Assembly (NCBI RefSeq): GCF_000993805.1
Contig: NZ_CP009961.1
Coordinates: forward strand, 1,512,453 to 1,576,452
Direction of reading: 5' to 3'
Length of the DNA: 64,000 nt
Source: Thermofilum uzonense
Lineage (GTDB): Archaea > Thermoproteota > Thermoprotei > Thermofilales > Thermofilaceae
Below are positions 34,159-41,029 of the stretch, piece after piece. The translations under genes were made by a program, and so were the position numbers. The notes beneath the pieces are model-generated. The model had not been told where the DNA came from, ran no database searches, and saw only the letters and a list, made by a program, of their open reading frames with translations. The stretch's first letter is position 1. Each line of letters starts with the position of its first letter.

Positions 34159-35785
34159 TCATCCCTTTAAGGATGGCCACTGCATCTAGTATCTTCTTTG
34201 AAGTTCTCTCATGTTCACTCAAAGCTTTTTCATAGCTGGGAAGGCTTACCTCCATAAAAATGACCCCCTCGTCTCTTAACTTGTTCCCCATTTTTCTCAC
34301 GAATTTGCTTGGAAGAGAATAATATGCGAGAACAACCCCCCGGTAAGCCTTGTTTAAGATAAACCAAACCACGTCCGCAAGGATTTCATCCTTTGCCTCT
34401 TCGAACACGAGCCTGCTCGCCTCGTATTGAGACAAGGGATAGAAGCCGTCGAGCTCTACAGGTATTATGGAAAATGCTGGCGAAATGACAGCTACATCAT
34501 ACTCACTAAGAATGCTCATAGCATTGGTAAGAAACTCCTTTATTAGTCCAAACCGCGTAAAGGGTTTTTGCGGGGTTTCTTCAAATAAGATGAGAATGTC
34601 GCTTCTACTCTTATACCTAGTCTTGAGCCTATTGACATGTCTAACTACCTCTGGTCTATATCTGCTAGGAGCTCCAAGGAAGAATATCCCCCTTGGATTG
34701 GACCTCGTAGAAGGATGAATTTTAGCAAAGAACTCGGAGTACCTTAAAAACTCCCTAAAAGCGTTTGTAAGCGCGGGGTGGGCCCGGGCCTTTTCCTCCA
34801 CTAGCTCCCAGAGCCTGCCCTCATGTATTGCTTGTTTTATCCGTTTTATCTCTTCCCAAATAACGTAAAGGTTGTGGAGAGCTATCAGCTCCACGCGTTC
34901 TTGTGATGGAAGCTCTCGCAGCTCGCGTGCGGTATACTTGGAGCAAACAGGGCAAGAACAGGGTAGCTCTTCAACGTCTTGCAGCCTCAATGTCCCCCTG
35001 GAAGTTATTATCCTATTGTTTCTAGCATATAGTGCGTAAGATGCGGAATCAAAGACGTCTACACCCATGGCTACGGCGAGAGGTAAGATCAACGGGTGCC
35101 CAGCTCCGAATAAATGTAATGGTGCACCCCACGGTAGATTTAGTCTTGCGGTCATTACAAGCCTAACGACCTCCTCGTAATCATACTCCTCCATAAACTG
35201 TGTCGGCCCCCCTACGGCATAAAGATCTGCTGGTATCTGGGAAGCCTTTCGAGCAGAATACGCGACAAGGCTTGTGTGAACACCGCCTTGAATTGGAGCG
35301 ACAAGCAGCATGCCTTTTCTATCTACCTGGGCGGCTTCGCGTAACCGCTTGAGAGTCTCCTCAACCTCCGCACGAGCCTGTTGGAAGGGGGTTTCACGCC
35401 TTGTTGGGATGTCTAATATGACCCCGACATCTGATCCGATCTCTATTTGATATGTGAAGATTTCGAGTGGGCTTACCTCAACCTTCCCATAGACTAGAAG
35501 CTGGTAAGCTCCTGAGTCAGTGTAAACTGGGCCGTCCACACCCAGGATACCGTGAACTGTTAGTTCCTTAGCCAGGTCGCCGTAGTTCCTCTTTATGATG
35601 TAAGAGTTGGTGATGAGCATGGGAAAGCCTATCTCTTTTATTCTCTTTGCGGAAATAATCTGCCTGCTTGGATTAATCACAGGTGTCAGAGTGGGCGTCT
35701 CAACAACGCCCCGCCTGGTATAAAGTTTCCCCCGTCGCCCAAAGATATCGATCTCTTCAATCTCAAATACCTCGTTCCAAACCAC
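34124..35785 (-). CDS. tgtA: Archaeosine tRNA-guanine transglycosylase, lacking a visible PUA domain
   Basis: The protein has 553 residues. The TIM-barrel domain has TNSYIIKRNYGDLAKEL, the active-site DSGAYQLLVYG, the second Asp region VGVILDIPTRRETP, PIQGGVHTSLV, HLFGAGHPLILPLAVAMGVD, and zinc ligands in CSCPVC. The central/C-terminal region (about 380-530) looks like the archaeal TgtA C1 domain. The PUA domain normally found at the end of single-chain TgtA is not recognisable and may be encoded elsewhere, as in split crenarchaeal enzymes. It inserts preQ0 at position 15 of the tRNA D loop. Confidence 0.93.
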   Translation of the reverse strand: MVWNEVFEIEEIDIFGRRGKLYTRRGVVETPTLTPVINPSRQIISAKRIKEIGFPMLITNSYIIKRNYGDLAKELTVHGILGVDGPVYTDSGAYQLLVYGKVEVSPLEIFTYQIEIGSDVGVILDIPTRRETPFQQARAEVEETLKRLREAAQVDRKGMLLVAPIQGGVHTSLVAYSARKASQIPADLYAVGGPTQFMEEYDYEEVVRLVMTARLNLPWGAPLHLFGAGHPLILPLAVAMGVDVFDSASYALYARNNRIITSRGTLRLQDVEELPCSCPVCSKYTARELRELPSQERVELIALHNLYVIWEEIKRIKQAIHEGRLWELVEEKARAHPALTNAFREFLRYSEFFAKIHPSTRSNPRGIFFLGAPSRYRPEVVRHVNRLKTRYKSRSDILILFEETPQKPFTRFGLIKEFLTNAMSILSEYDVAVISPAFSIIPVELDGFYPLSQYEASRLVFEEAKDEILADVVWFILNKAYRGVVLAYYSLPSKFVRKMGNKLRDEGVIFMEVSLPSYEKALSEHERTSKKILDAVAILKGMITRDRQEALSP

Positions 35786-35847
35786 GCGTTCTTAGGAAAC
35801 ATAAAACTTATTATAATTCACGCTAAGTGTGTAGCGGAGAGAGAAAA

Positions 35848-36192
35848 ATGAAGGGAACAATCACAAGCATGGGCATCGTGTCCTACGCTAATGTTAAGCG
35901 TGTCCAGATAGAGATCGAGGGAGAAACACTAGACGTAGAAATACCTGACAAACTACTACAGGAAGTAGGAGCTGACCCCAGAGTGGGAAGTGAAGTTGAG
36001 GTCGAGCTCTCTAGGGAGCCTGGAGACCTATCTTACTGGCAAATAGTCATGTCAGCCGAAACATATCTTAAACAAGAGGCACAGGGAAAAATCTATGCCT
36101 CGGCGGGCGGGTTGCAAGTCGTAATACCCTCGAAAATCCTTGGCGATAAAATTGATATTGGTGAAAAGGTTTACCTGAAGCTTCGCTTCTAA
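35848..36192 (+). CDS. RNA polymerase subunit Rpo8-like (RpoG) OB-type protein
   Basis: The protein has about 114 residues from the ATG at 35848 (GGAGAGAG lies upstream). It has a double-strand-rich pattern: GTITSMGIVSYANVKRVQIE, TLDVEIPDKLL, VEVELSREPGDLSYWQIVMS, GKIYASAGGLQVVIPSKIL, and a final EKVYLKLRF. The order and the ending resemble archaeal Rpo8/RPB8 (ending in a DxVYFxVK-type strand), found in Crenarchaeota and Korarchaeota. The similarity is by eye and moderate; another OB-fold protein remains possible. Confidence 0.6.
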   Translation: MKGTITSMGIVSYANVKRVQIEIEGETLDVEIPDKLLQEVGADPRVGSEVEVELSREPGDLSYWQIVMSAETYLKQEAQGKIYASAGGLQVVIPSKILGDKIDIGEKVYLKLRF

Positions 36193-36248
36193 TAGGAGTT
36201 GGACGTTAGATTTTTAGTTGAAGCCCACAAATAAGAATTTGCCAAGTT

Positions 36249-36539
36249 ATGTTAAATGTTAAGCAGCTTGAGGCTTTACTTGAGTGGGCCAGAGCTAAGA
36301 ACGCAGTTATAGACTTCTTTTTCCGGGAGACAAACTACAGGCTCAGAATAGACAAAATGTTTCGCGCTGTAGACCAGAGTGGGAATGCTGTGTCCTGGGC
36401 CAAGGCGTTTGGCACGAAAAAGCCCTGGGACATTCTTGAAGCCTTTACCCTCGACAAGATTATAATAAGGCTTGAGGGTAAAGAGGAGGTATACCCTAAC
36501 GTCCAGGCATTGACGCGCGCAATTTCATTAAAGGTTTAA
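36249..36539 (+). CDS. Hypothetical protein
   Basis: The protein has 96 residues with mixed helix and strand, and no recognised domain. It starts MLNVKQLEALLEWARAKNAV and ends with IIIRLEGKEEVYPNVQALTR. The ATG lies 57 bases after the Rpo8-like gene and has no clear Shine-Dalgarno site. It converges with the histone gene, overlapping its end by 12 bases. Its position next to transcription and chromatin genes may be meaningful but is only context. Confidence 0.55.
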   Translation: MLNVKQLEALLEWARAKNAVIDFFFRETNYRLRIDKMFRAVDQSGNAVSWAKAFGTKKPWDILEAFTLDKIIIRLEGKEEVYPNVQALTRAISLKV

Positions 36540-36782
36540 CTGTGTACATATAATCCTTTGAAGCCTACTGATGGCGAATTTGATGTCTTCCTCACTCACT
36601 GTTTTTCTCTCCGCATGTTTAGATGCGTCAACCGCTTCGCGTGCGATTTCCTGAGCAATTTTCTCGAGAAAATTCCTCAGTAGGATTACTGCGTCCTCGC
36701 TAACCCTCTCAGCTCCCTGTCTGTGAAGTATCCTGTCAATAGGGGCTAGGGGGATCTCGTATTCTTTTTTCTTTACAGGCAT
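36528..36782 (-). CDS. Archaeal histone
   Basis: The protein has 84 residues from the ATG at 36782. The histone fold is clear: IPLAPIDRILHRQGAERVSE, then DAVILLRNFLEKIAQEIARE, then ASKHAERKTVSEEDIKFAIS. It has a short basic N-terminal tail (MPVKKKEYE) and a C-terminal extension of about 10 residues (RLQRIICTQLNL) beyond the usual end. An upstream ATG at 36812 lies inside the box A element and is therefore unlikely. Histones are rare in Crenarchaeota and are a marker for Thermofilum-like lineages. Confidence 0.93.
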   Translation of the reverse strand: MPVKKKEYEIPLAPIDRILHRQGAERVSEDAVILLRNFLEKIAQEIAREAVDASKHAERKTVSEEDIKFAISRLQRIICTQLNL

Positions 36783-36810
36783 AATTTTATCCTTCTGTTT
36801 TATTTCAAAC

Positions 36811-36829
36811 ATATATTAAAAATTTTTTC
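36811..36829 (-). promoter_or_regulatory. Box A promoter of the histone gene
   Basis: Read on the minus strand this is AAAAAATTTTTAATATAT, ending about 28 bases before the ATG at 36782. The spacing predicts a short leader that contains GAAGGA as a ribosome-binding site. Confidence 0.55.
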
Positions 36830-36866
36830 CTCTGTTGTTGAACGAAAGAGGTTTTATGAAGCCCTA

Positions 36867-36880
36867 GTTCCAATTGGAAC
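36867..36880. promoter_or_regulatory. 14-bp perfect palindrome between histone and S17e promoters
   Basis: GTTCCAATTGGAAC is a perfect 14-base palindrome located about 40 bases upstream of the histone box A and about 22 bases upstream of the S17e box A. Its central position in a divergent promoter region makes it a candidate operator. No regulator is known to me for this site. Confidence 0.5.
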
Positions 36881-36901
36881 ATTGCATAAGCAAGCAAGTG
36901 C

Positions 36902-36915
36902 AAAAATTTTTAAGA
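36902..36915 (+). promoter_or_regulatory. Box A promoter of rps17e
   Basis: AAAAATTTTTAAGA lies about 32 bases upstream of the S17e ATG at 36947, with GGGAGATAG as a ribosome-binding site just before the ATG. Confidence 0.55.
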
Positions 36916-36946
36916 GTGGATATCAGCGAAAGACCAGGGAGATAGA

Positions 36947-37216
36947 ATGGGTAATGTACGGACAAAGCTCGTCAAGAGGACCTCGAAGATGCTTGCGGAA
37001 AAGTTTGGAGACTATTTCACGACAGATTTCCAGTTTAACAAGGAAAAGGTATCCGAGCTTATAGATACGCCATCAAAAAAGCTTCGAAACCAAATAGCAG
37101 GGTATGTTACGCGTCAAATAAAGCGCAAAAAGATGATAGAGACACAGCTCAGCCTCAGGCAAGAAATAACAACTACAGACGAAGAGGAATATATACGACA
37201 GATCGAAGGAGTGTAA
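36947..37216 (+). CDS. rps17e: 30S ribosomal protein S17e
   Basis: The protein has 89 residues. MGNVRTKLVKRTSKMLAEKF followed by TTDFQFNKEKVSELIDTPSK and KLRNQIAGYVTRQIKR is the complete S17e signature. A ribosome-binding site (GGGAG) precedes the ATG. It is divergent from the histone gene; the shared upstream region holds two box A elements and a palindrome. The C-terminal tail (TTTDEEEYIRQIEGV) is acidic. Confidence 0.95.
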   Translation: MGNVRTKLVKRTSKMLAEKFGDYFTTDFQFNKEKVSELIDTPSKKLRNQIAGYVTRQIKRKKMIETQLSLRQEITTTDEEEYIRQIEGV

Positions 37217-37606
37217 GTGACCGTCACCGCCGCGTGCGCACCCGGGGCCGGCTCCCGGTTACCCTTCTTTAGGGGTATTCTCTGGCTCCTGATGATGTTG
37301 TCTTTTTCTTCTTGGTGAGGTCCTAGGCTGACGTCATGCCAGACTACAGGAAGGCATTCGACGGCATGGATGTGATGCTCAGGTAGGCTAGAAGAACTTC
37401 AAAGCGGGATTTAAGGCCTCCTCGAGGACTGGGAGGTGGGGAGGACATACTAGGGGTCTCCCCCGAGATTATAGAGAGTGGGAATGGCTTCGGCCTGCCT
37501 GGGGCCTCATAGAAAAGTGCTCTGGATTTGTAGTGAAAATTATTATGCTCCTCACGGTCTATAGCCTAGAAAAATATTTTACCCTTTTACTAACTTATCA
37601 ACACTG
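37217..37606. other. 390-bp intergenic region with GC-rich and hairpin-forming segments
   Basis: No convincing protein gene is seen. Near 37240-37259 the sequence CCGGGGCCGGCTCCCGG can fold into a strong hairpin. Around 37289-37333 there is a TGATGA, a GGTGAGG and a CTGA, which superficially resemble C, C' and D boxes, but their spacing is wrong for a standard C/D guide. The block 37420-37510 is purine-rich with CCTCCTCGAGGACTGGGAGG-type complementarity. It ends with the tRNA-Leu promoter. An unannotated RNA is possible. Confidence 0.4.
37570..37581 (+). promoter_or_regulatory. Box A promoter of tRNA-Leu
   Basis: AAAAATATTTTA ends 25 bases before the tRNA 5' end at 37607, matching archaeal TATA box spacing for a tRNA transcribed with little or no leader. 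Confidence 0.6.
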
Positions 37607-37707
37607 GCGGGGGTGCCCGAGCTAGGACAAAGGGGGCGGACTTAGGATCACAGAGATAAGAGCTCCGCTGGCGTCGGCCTGCCCGGGTTCGAATCCCGGC
37701 CCCCGCA
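37607..37707 (+). tRNA. tRNA-Leu (TAG) with a 16-nt canonical intron
   Basis: The acceptor stem is GCGGGGG/CCCCCGC with A73, and the long variable arm is that of a class II tRNA. The anticodon stem is GCGGA/TCCGC with anticodon TAG at 37643-37645. The intron at 37647-37662 follows position 37: CTTA of the loop pairs with TAAG of the intron, and the bulges are GGA and AGC, a proper bulge-helix-bulge. The T arm is CCGGG-TTCGAAT-CCCGG. The mature length would be 85 nt. Confidence 0.94.
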
Positions 37708-37802
37708 CCTCTCTCATTTAAAACCTTATCCTAGTGTAGCATCTATGTTCCTACTCCTCCGAAAATATAGAAAAATACTTCTGTCGGGCACACTATGAAA
37801 AG

Positions 37803-37817
37803 AAACATTTAAATTAC
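37803..37817 (+). promoter_or_regulatory. Box A promoter of rpl21e
   Basis: AAACATTTAAATTAC lies about 33 bases upstream of the L21e ATG at 37850. The spacing suggests a very short leader. Confidence 0.5.
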
Positions 37818-37849
37818 CTCCAGAGACATTCAACGCGGTGTACTGTTAG

Positions 37850-38152
37850 ATGAGGCACTCCCATGGCTATAGAAGCCGCGGAAGAAAGATCTTTAGGATA
37901 ACCCCCAGGTTACGAGGATATAGAGGGTTAAGCAGGCTAATGCAAGAGTACAATATAGGTGATACTGTTGTTATTGATGTCAACCCAACGTTCATAGAAA
38001 CAGCGCCACATCGTAGATATCAAGGAAAGGTGGGGAAGATAATAGAGCGCAGAGGAAGGGCTTACGTTATCGAGATCCGAGTTGGGAACAAGATCAAGAA
38101 AATCATAACAACATCTGAACACATTATCCCATTTAAACAAGCAGGCTCTTAG
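37850..38152 (+). CDS. rpl21e: 50S ribosomal protein L21e
   Basis: The protein has 100 residues. RHSHGYRSRGRKIFRITPRL, then YNIGDTVVIDVNPTFIETAP, HRRYQGKVGKIIERRGRAY and a basic C-terminus identify L21e. In many archaea it is followed on the same strand by Rpo4 and DUF655. Here those two genes lie about 1.3-2.4 kb further on and on the opposite strand, after Pus10, so the usual order is rearranged. Confidence 0.95.
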   Translation: MRHSHGYRSRGRKIFRITPRLRGYRGLSRLMQEYNIGDTVVIDVNPTFIETAPHRRYQGKVGKIIERRGRAYVIEIRVGNKIKKIITTSEHIIPFKQAGS

Positions 38153-38188
38153 CCTTCAATTGTCTGTTCTCGATAGCCATTTCTTCCT

Positions 38189-39466
38189 CTAGTCGATATT
38201 TATAACGTCTAGTTCTATCTTCTCTACGCTCTTCCCGAGAATTCCGGCTATGCTGGGGTTAGTACGGCCCCCGTCTCCATGAATAAATTCCTTGATATAG
38301 AATCCTCCTTGGGCATCAATTAGAAGTTCGATTTCTCGGTCGGAGACTCTGGAGGCCTCAACCCTGTATACAACTTTACGCCTCAACTTGTCGGCCCTCC
38401 GATGTAGGACTCTAGTAGGAGTTTTCTGTTCAACTGTCACGCCATTAAAACTACTGTTTATTTTTTCTATGTCCTCATCCGATATTGGTGACGAGAAAGT
38501 AACAAGGGCTCGATATGTTTTCCTGGCTATTTCCGCTAGACTCTTAAGCGTTTTGATACTTCTACGCTCGCAGTAAGCAAGGCCTTCAACTTCAATTAAT
38601 CCACCCGCGCGAGTATTAATTAGACGCTCGAGTTCTTCCAGGTTTACACTACGTTTCCTAGGACGCCTTAGCTCTAGAACGAAAGGCCTGCCTGTACCAA
38701 GTGTCCTAACATCTATATCTTCTCTTCCCCCTGCATGGAATCTTGCACCCGTTGCTTGGAAAAGCTCTATAGCTGGCTGTGCGATAAGTTCTTCTATAGA
38801 GGTCTTGTATTTTATTCTGTCGTCTGAGTAGGGCCAAGGGTTCTGAGGTAGCCCCCTGACGAGTTTTCTATATCTTCCACATACAAAGACCGGTTGAGGG
38901 ATCATCTCAATATTGTCCCCCTCTAAATCAAGTATTATGAGTAAATCAGGCTTCTCTGGATCGTATTCTTTTCCAGTGATTCTTGAAAAAATTTTCCCTA
39001 CTTCACGAGTCACTTCATTTTTGAGTGACTCTGCGTCACTGAGCTTATATCTGCGCCACAACTCTTCTTCCCTCTTAAGAGTTTCAAGTGGCAGTCTAAC
39101 TCCAAACTGGAAGGTCTTAAACTCGTAGCTTAAAGCCTCCCTAGCAGCCTGAGCGGCTATATCCTCGTATCTTTCGGTTATACCTCCACAAACGTGACAC
39201 TTCTCACGGACGGTAGTTTGTCCCTCTAAACTTGAAAGAATAATTCTCGCAGGCTCAAACCCCCCAGCGCTAAGACTCCTCAAAAGTTTCAAGTTAAGTT
39301 CTCGGGGAGAGCTCTTATATGCTTCTAGAAAAAGAACGGTCTTTATAGCCTTCCCGCGTTCAGCATTGCTTAGACCATAACCTCTTAAGCCGAAAAGCCT
39401 ACCGAGGCACGAATCGCAAAGCACGTATCCATTTTCGAGTATTTCCTTGGCAACCTCCACGATCAT
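38189..39466 (-). CDS. pus10: tRNA pseudouridine(54/55) synthase Pus10
   Basis: The protein has 425 residues. The N-terminal part has zinc-type cysteines (LCDSC at 17-21, CHVCGG near 91) and a THUMP-like region. The catalytic domain has FHAGGREDIDVRTLGTGRPF with the nucleophilic Asp, then VLELRRPRKR, and near the C-terminus IDAQGGFYIKEFIHGDGGRT and the closing PSIAGIL. It makes pseudouridine 55 (and often 54) in the tRNA T loop of archaea. It lies about 30 bases after the DUF655 gene on the same strand. Confidence 0.94.
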   Translation of the reverse strand: MIVEVAKEILENGYVLCDSCLGRLFGLRGYGLSNAERGKAIKTVLFLEAYKSSPRELNLKLLRSLSAGGFEPARIILSSLEGQTTVREKCHVCGGITERYEDIAAQAAREALSYEFKTFQFGVRLPLETLKREEELWRRYKLSDAESLKNEVTREVGKIFSRITGKEYDPEKPDLLIILDLEGDNIEMIPQPVFVCGRYRKLVRGLPQNPWPYSDDRIKYKTSIEELIAQPAIELFQATGARFHAGGREDIDVRTLGTGRPFVLELRRPRKRSVNLEELERLINTRAGGLIEVEGLAYCERRSIKTLKSLAEIARKTYRALVTFSSPISDEDIEKINSSFNGVTVEQKTPTRVLHRRADKLRRKVVYRVEASRVSDREIELLIDAQGGFYIKEFIHGDGGRTNPSIAGILGKSVEKIELDVINID

Positions 39467-39495
39467 TTTGACCTACAACTAGGCTTTCAGGCATC

Positions 39496-40137
39496 TTAAA
39501 AACCATGCCTAAAGTGTGTATCTCTGCGCCCCTCGTAGGGGGGTGAAGGACGCGAAGAAGGGCCGAAAGGTGGATTAACGAAAAGATAGCGTACCTGGGG
39601 CTCGCTCAACTCCTCCAAGATCCGATCCACAAGGAGCTCTACGGGCTTGATGCCCGTTCGCCTCTCAAGATCTTCAAATGACTCAAAAGGCTTTTTACTC
39701 CGTTCCTCGAGAATTTTCCAGAGCGTCTTCTTACCTATCCCTTTTAGGAGTTCGAGCTCATGGGCCTTTTTAGACAGTGGTTGCGCTTTATTAAAGAATT
39801 CTACGAATTTTTTCTCCCTCTCTAGGACAATATTCGACACGATGTCTCTTAAGATAGACTTAGCGTTCCCTGTCAGGTCTTCATGTCTTATAATTCTAAC
39901 AGAATGTATAAGGCCGGCCTCTACGCCTGCCGCAAGATCCATTTTCTCCCCTACTTTCACCTGGGGTATTATCTTTTCATCCACTCTGAGCTCCATCAGT
40001 AAAAGTTTCTCCTCGCCTATCCCCTGGACGAGAGGATAAGGTATCCTTCTTATAGGATCCCCATATGGCAGAACGTCTAATACAATTAGGGAGCTCTCAG
40101 GAGTCCTGAGGGTTCTTCTGAAATCATGCCTAAACAT
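39496..40137 (-). CDS. DUF655 helix-hairpin-helix protein
   Basis: The protein has 213 residues. The N-terminal beta-rich part (about 10-80: SLIVLDVLPYGDPIRRIPYP, then VQGIGEEKLLLMEL) is followed by a helical region and a helix-hairpin-helix (LELLKGIGKKTLWKILEERS). This is the DUF655 family, usually between Rpo4 and KsgA in archaea and presumed to bind nucleic acid. The last 20 or so residues (GPSSRPSPPYEGRRDTHFR) are encoded by a hairpin-like stretch and look unlike the family, suggesting a read-through tail or an inserted remnant. Confidence 0.85.
   Translation of the reverse strand: MFRHDFRRTLRTPESSLIVLDVLPYGDPIRRIPYPLVQGIGEEKLLLMELRVDEKIIPQVKVGEKMDLAAGVEAGLIHSVRIIRHEDLTGNAKSILRDIVSNIVLEREKKFVEFFNKAQPLSKKAHELELLKGIGKKTLWKILEERSKKPFESFEDLERRTGIKPVELLVDRILEELSEPQVRYLFVNPPFGPSSRPSPPYEGRRDTHFRHGF
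39529..39541. repeat. Short perfect hairpin in the 3' end of the DUF655 gene
   Basis: CCCCT-CGT-AGGGG has 5-base arms and a 3-base loop, with GC-rich flanks. It could be an RNA hairpin at the end of the transcript or a trace of a small inserted element. It is too short to decide. Confidence 0.4.
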
Positions 40138-40167
40138 GTGACAACCCCAAGAGAAGCTTGTGAAAAG

Positions 40168-40509
40168 TTACTCAGAGTTAACGATCTCCAAGATGCGTTT
40201 ATAATCCTCTTCTGAAAAGACTTTACTCAATGGTAAAAATACGAGTCTGATCTCTCCCGGATCTTGGGGTTTCAGATTAACGAGTTGAACCGCAATATCC
40301 TCTGGTATGTCAAAGGTTTTTATAAGCTCCTCAACTTTAGCCCTTGCTCGCTGGGGGTCATTTTCCTTAGAAAACCTTCTAGCATACTCCAGAGTGTATC
40401 GCTCGAGGTTTGTAAGCTCTCTAACCCTTTCCTCTTTCTCAAGGATTTCCCGTAACTCAGCGAGCGTCAGATTCCTCTCGTTAATAATCCTTGGCAATGT
40501 AGATGACAC
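40168..40509 (-). CDS. rpo4: DNA-directed RNA polymerase subunit Rpo4 (RpoF)
   Basis: The protein has 113 residues, all-helical, ending in an HRDC-like unit: LTLAELREILEKEERVRELT, then NLERYTLEYARRFSK, and IPEDIAVQLVNLKPQDPGEI followed by EEDYKRILEIV. This matches Rpo4, which pairs with Rpo7 as the polymerase stalk. Its position directly upstream of DUF655 is the standard archaeal arrangement and supports the call. Rpo7 is not in the window. Confidence 0.9.
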   Translation of the reverse strand: MSSTLPRIINERNLTLAELREILEKEERVRELTNLERYTLEYARRFSKENDPQRARAKVEELIKTFDIPEDIAVQLVNLKPQDPGEIRLVFLPLSKVFSEEDYKRILEIVNSE

Positions 40510-40633
40510 CTATTCTTTATTTTTATCTTTTTAACTATTTAATGTTTTTCTATTTTTTAAGAAAAGGAAAAAATACCCGAAAACAAAGAACCATGAAGAG
40601 ACCCTACCTTTACTTTCTATACACTGTAAAAAG

Positions 40634-40733
40634 CGCCGGGGCCGGGATTCCCGCATAGCCTCATAGGCTATGTTTCGAACCCGGGACCGCCCGGTTAACA
40701 GCCGGGCGCTCCACCTGGCTGAGCTACCCCGGC
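40634..40733 (-). tRNA. tRNA-Asn (GTT) with a 26-nt intron in the T loop
   Basis: The acceptor stem is GCCGGGG/CCCCGGC with G73. The anticodon stem CCCGG/CCGGG carries the loop CTGTTAA. The T loop reads TTCGAA, then 26 extra bases (40648-40673), then T, so removing them restores TTCGAAT. The insert forms a strict bulge-helix-bulge: exon TTCG pairs with intron CGGG (two G-U pairs), the bulges are AAA and AAT, and the inner stem is CATAGCC/GGCTATG. The anticodon loop has no intron. The mature length would be 74 nt. Confidence 0.94.
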
Positions 40734-41029
40734 TCAACTCCTTTATTTAAGCTGACTCATTTAAAATTTATGTTTGGCTTGTTGTGAGATGCATAGATGC
40801 GCTTTTACCGTTGTGTGCACATGCAAACTCTTCTTTAAGCATTAACATGTATCTCGATAACTTTGGATAGTCGGGCTTTTCTCCTCTTCTTCTAAGCCTC
40901 TTAAAGCTCCTGGGATCATGGATAGAAGAAGAGTAGGCTTAGCGTAGTACAAAGATACTATATCCGTCTTTTTCACATTTGTATTTGAAGCATAATTTTG
41001 TCTGTTTCATGTTTGAATATTTGACGTAC
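40734..41029. other. Intergenic region between tRNA-Asn and the surface protein
   Basis: About 300 bases. On the minus strand, an AT-rich box A-like stretch (AAATTTTAAATGAG, around 40755-40772) serves tRNA-Asn. On the plus strand, TACTATATCC near 40960 may be the promoter of the surface-protein gene. A minus-strand frame of about 50 codons between 40780 and 40950 has protein-like composition but no start codon, so it is not annotated. Confidence 0.4.

Noticed and set aside
37289-37333. Possible C/D box guide RNA (TGATGA ... GGTGAGG ... CTGA)
   Set aside because: The C box lacks the expected purine, no D' box is found, and the C'-D distance of about seven bases is too short for a guide.
40531-40737. 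68-codon minus-strand frame covering tRNA-Asn
   Set aside because: It runs through the tRNA and its intron; the RNA assignment explains the sequence.
40780-40950. Minus-strand frame of about 50 codons with protein-like composition (RRRGEKPDYPKLSRYM)
   Set aside because: It has no ATG, GTG or TTG upstream of the interesting part, and begins shortly after a stop codon.
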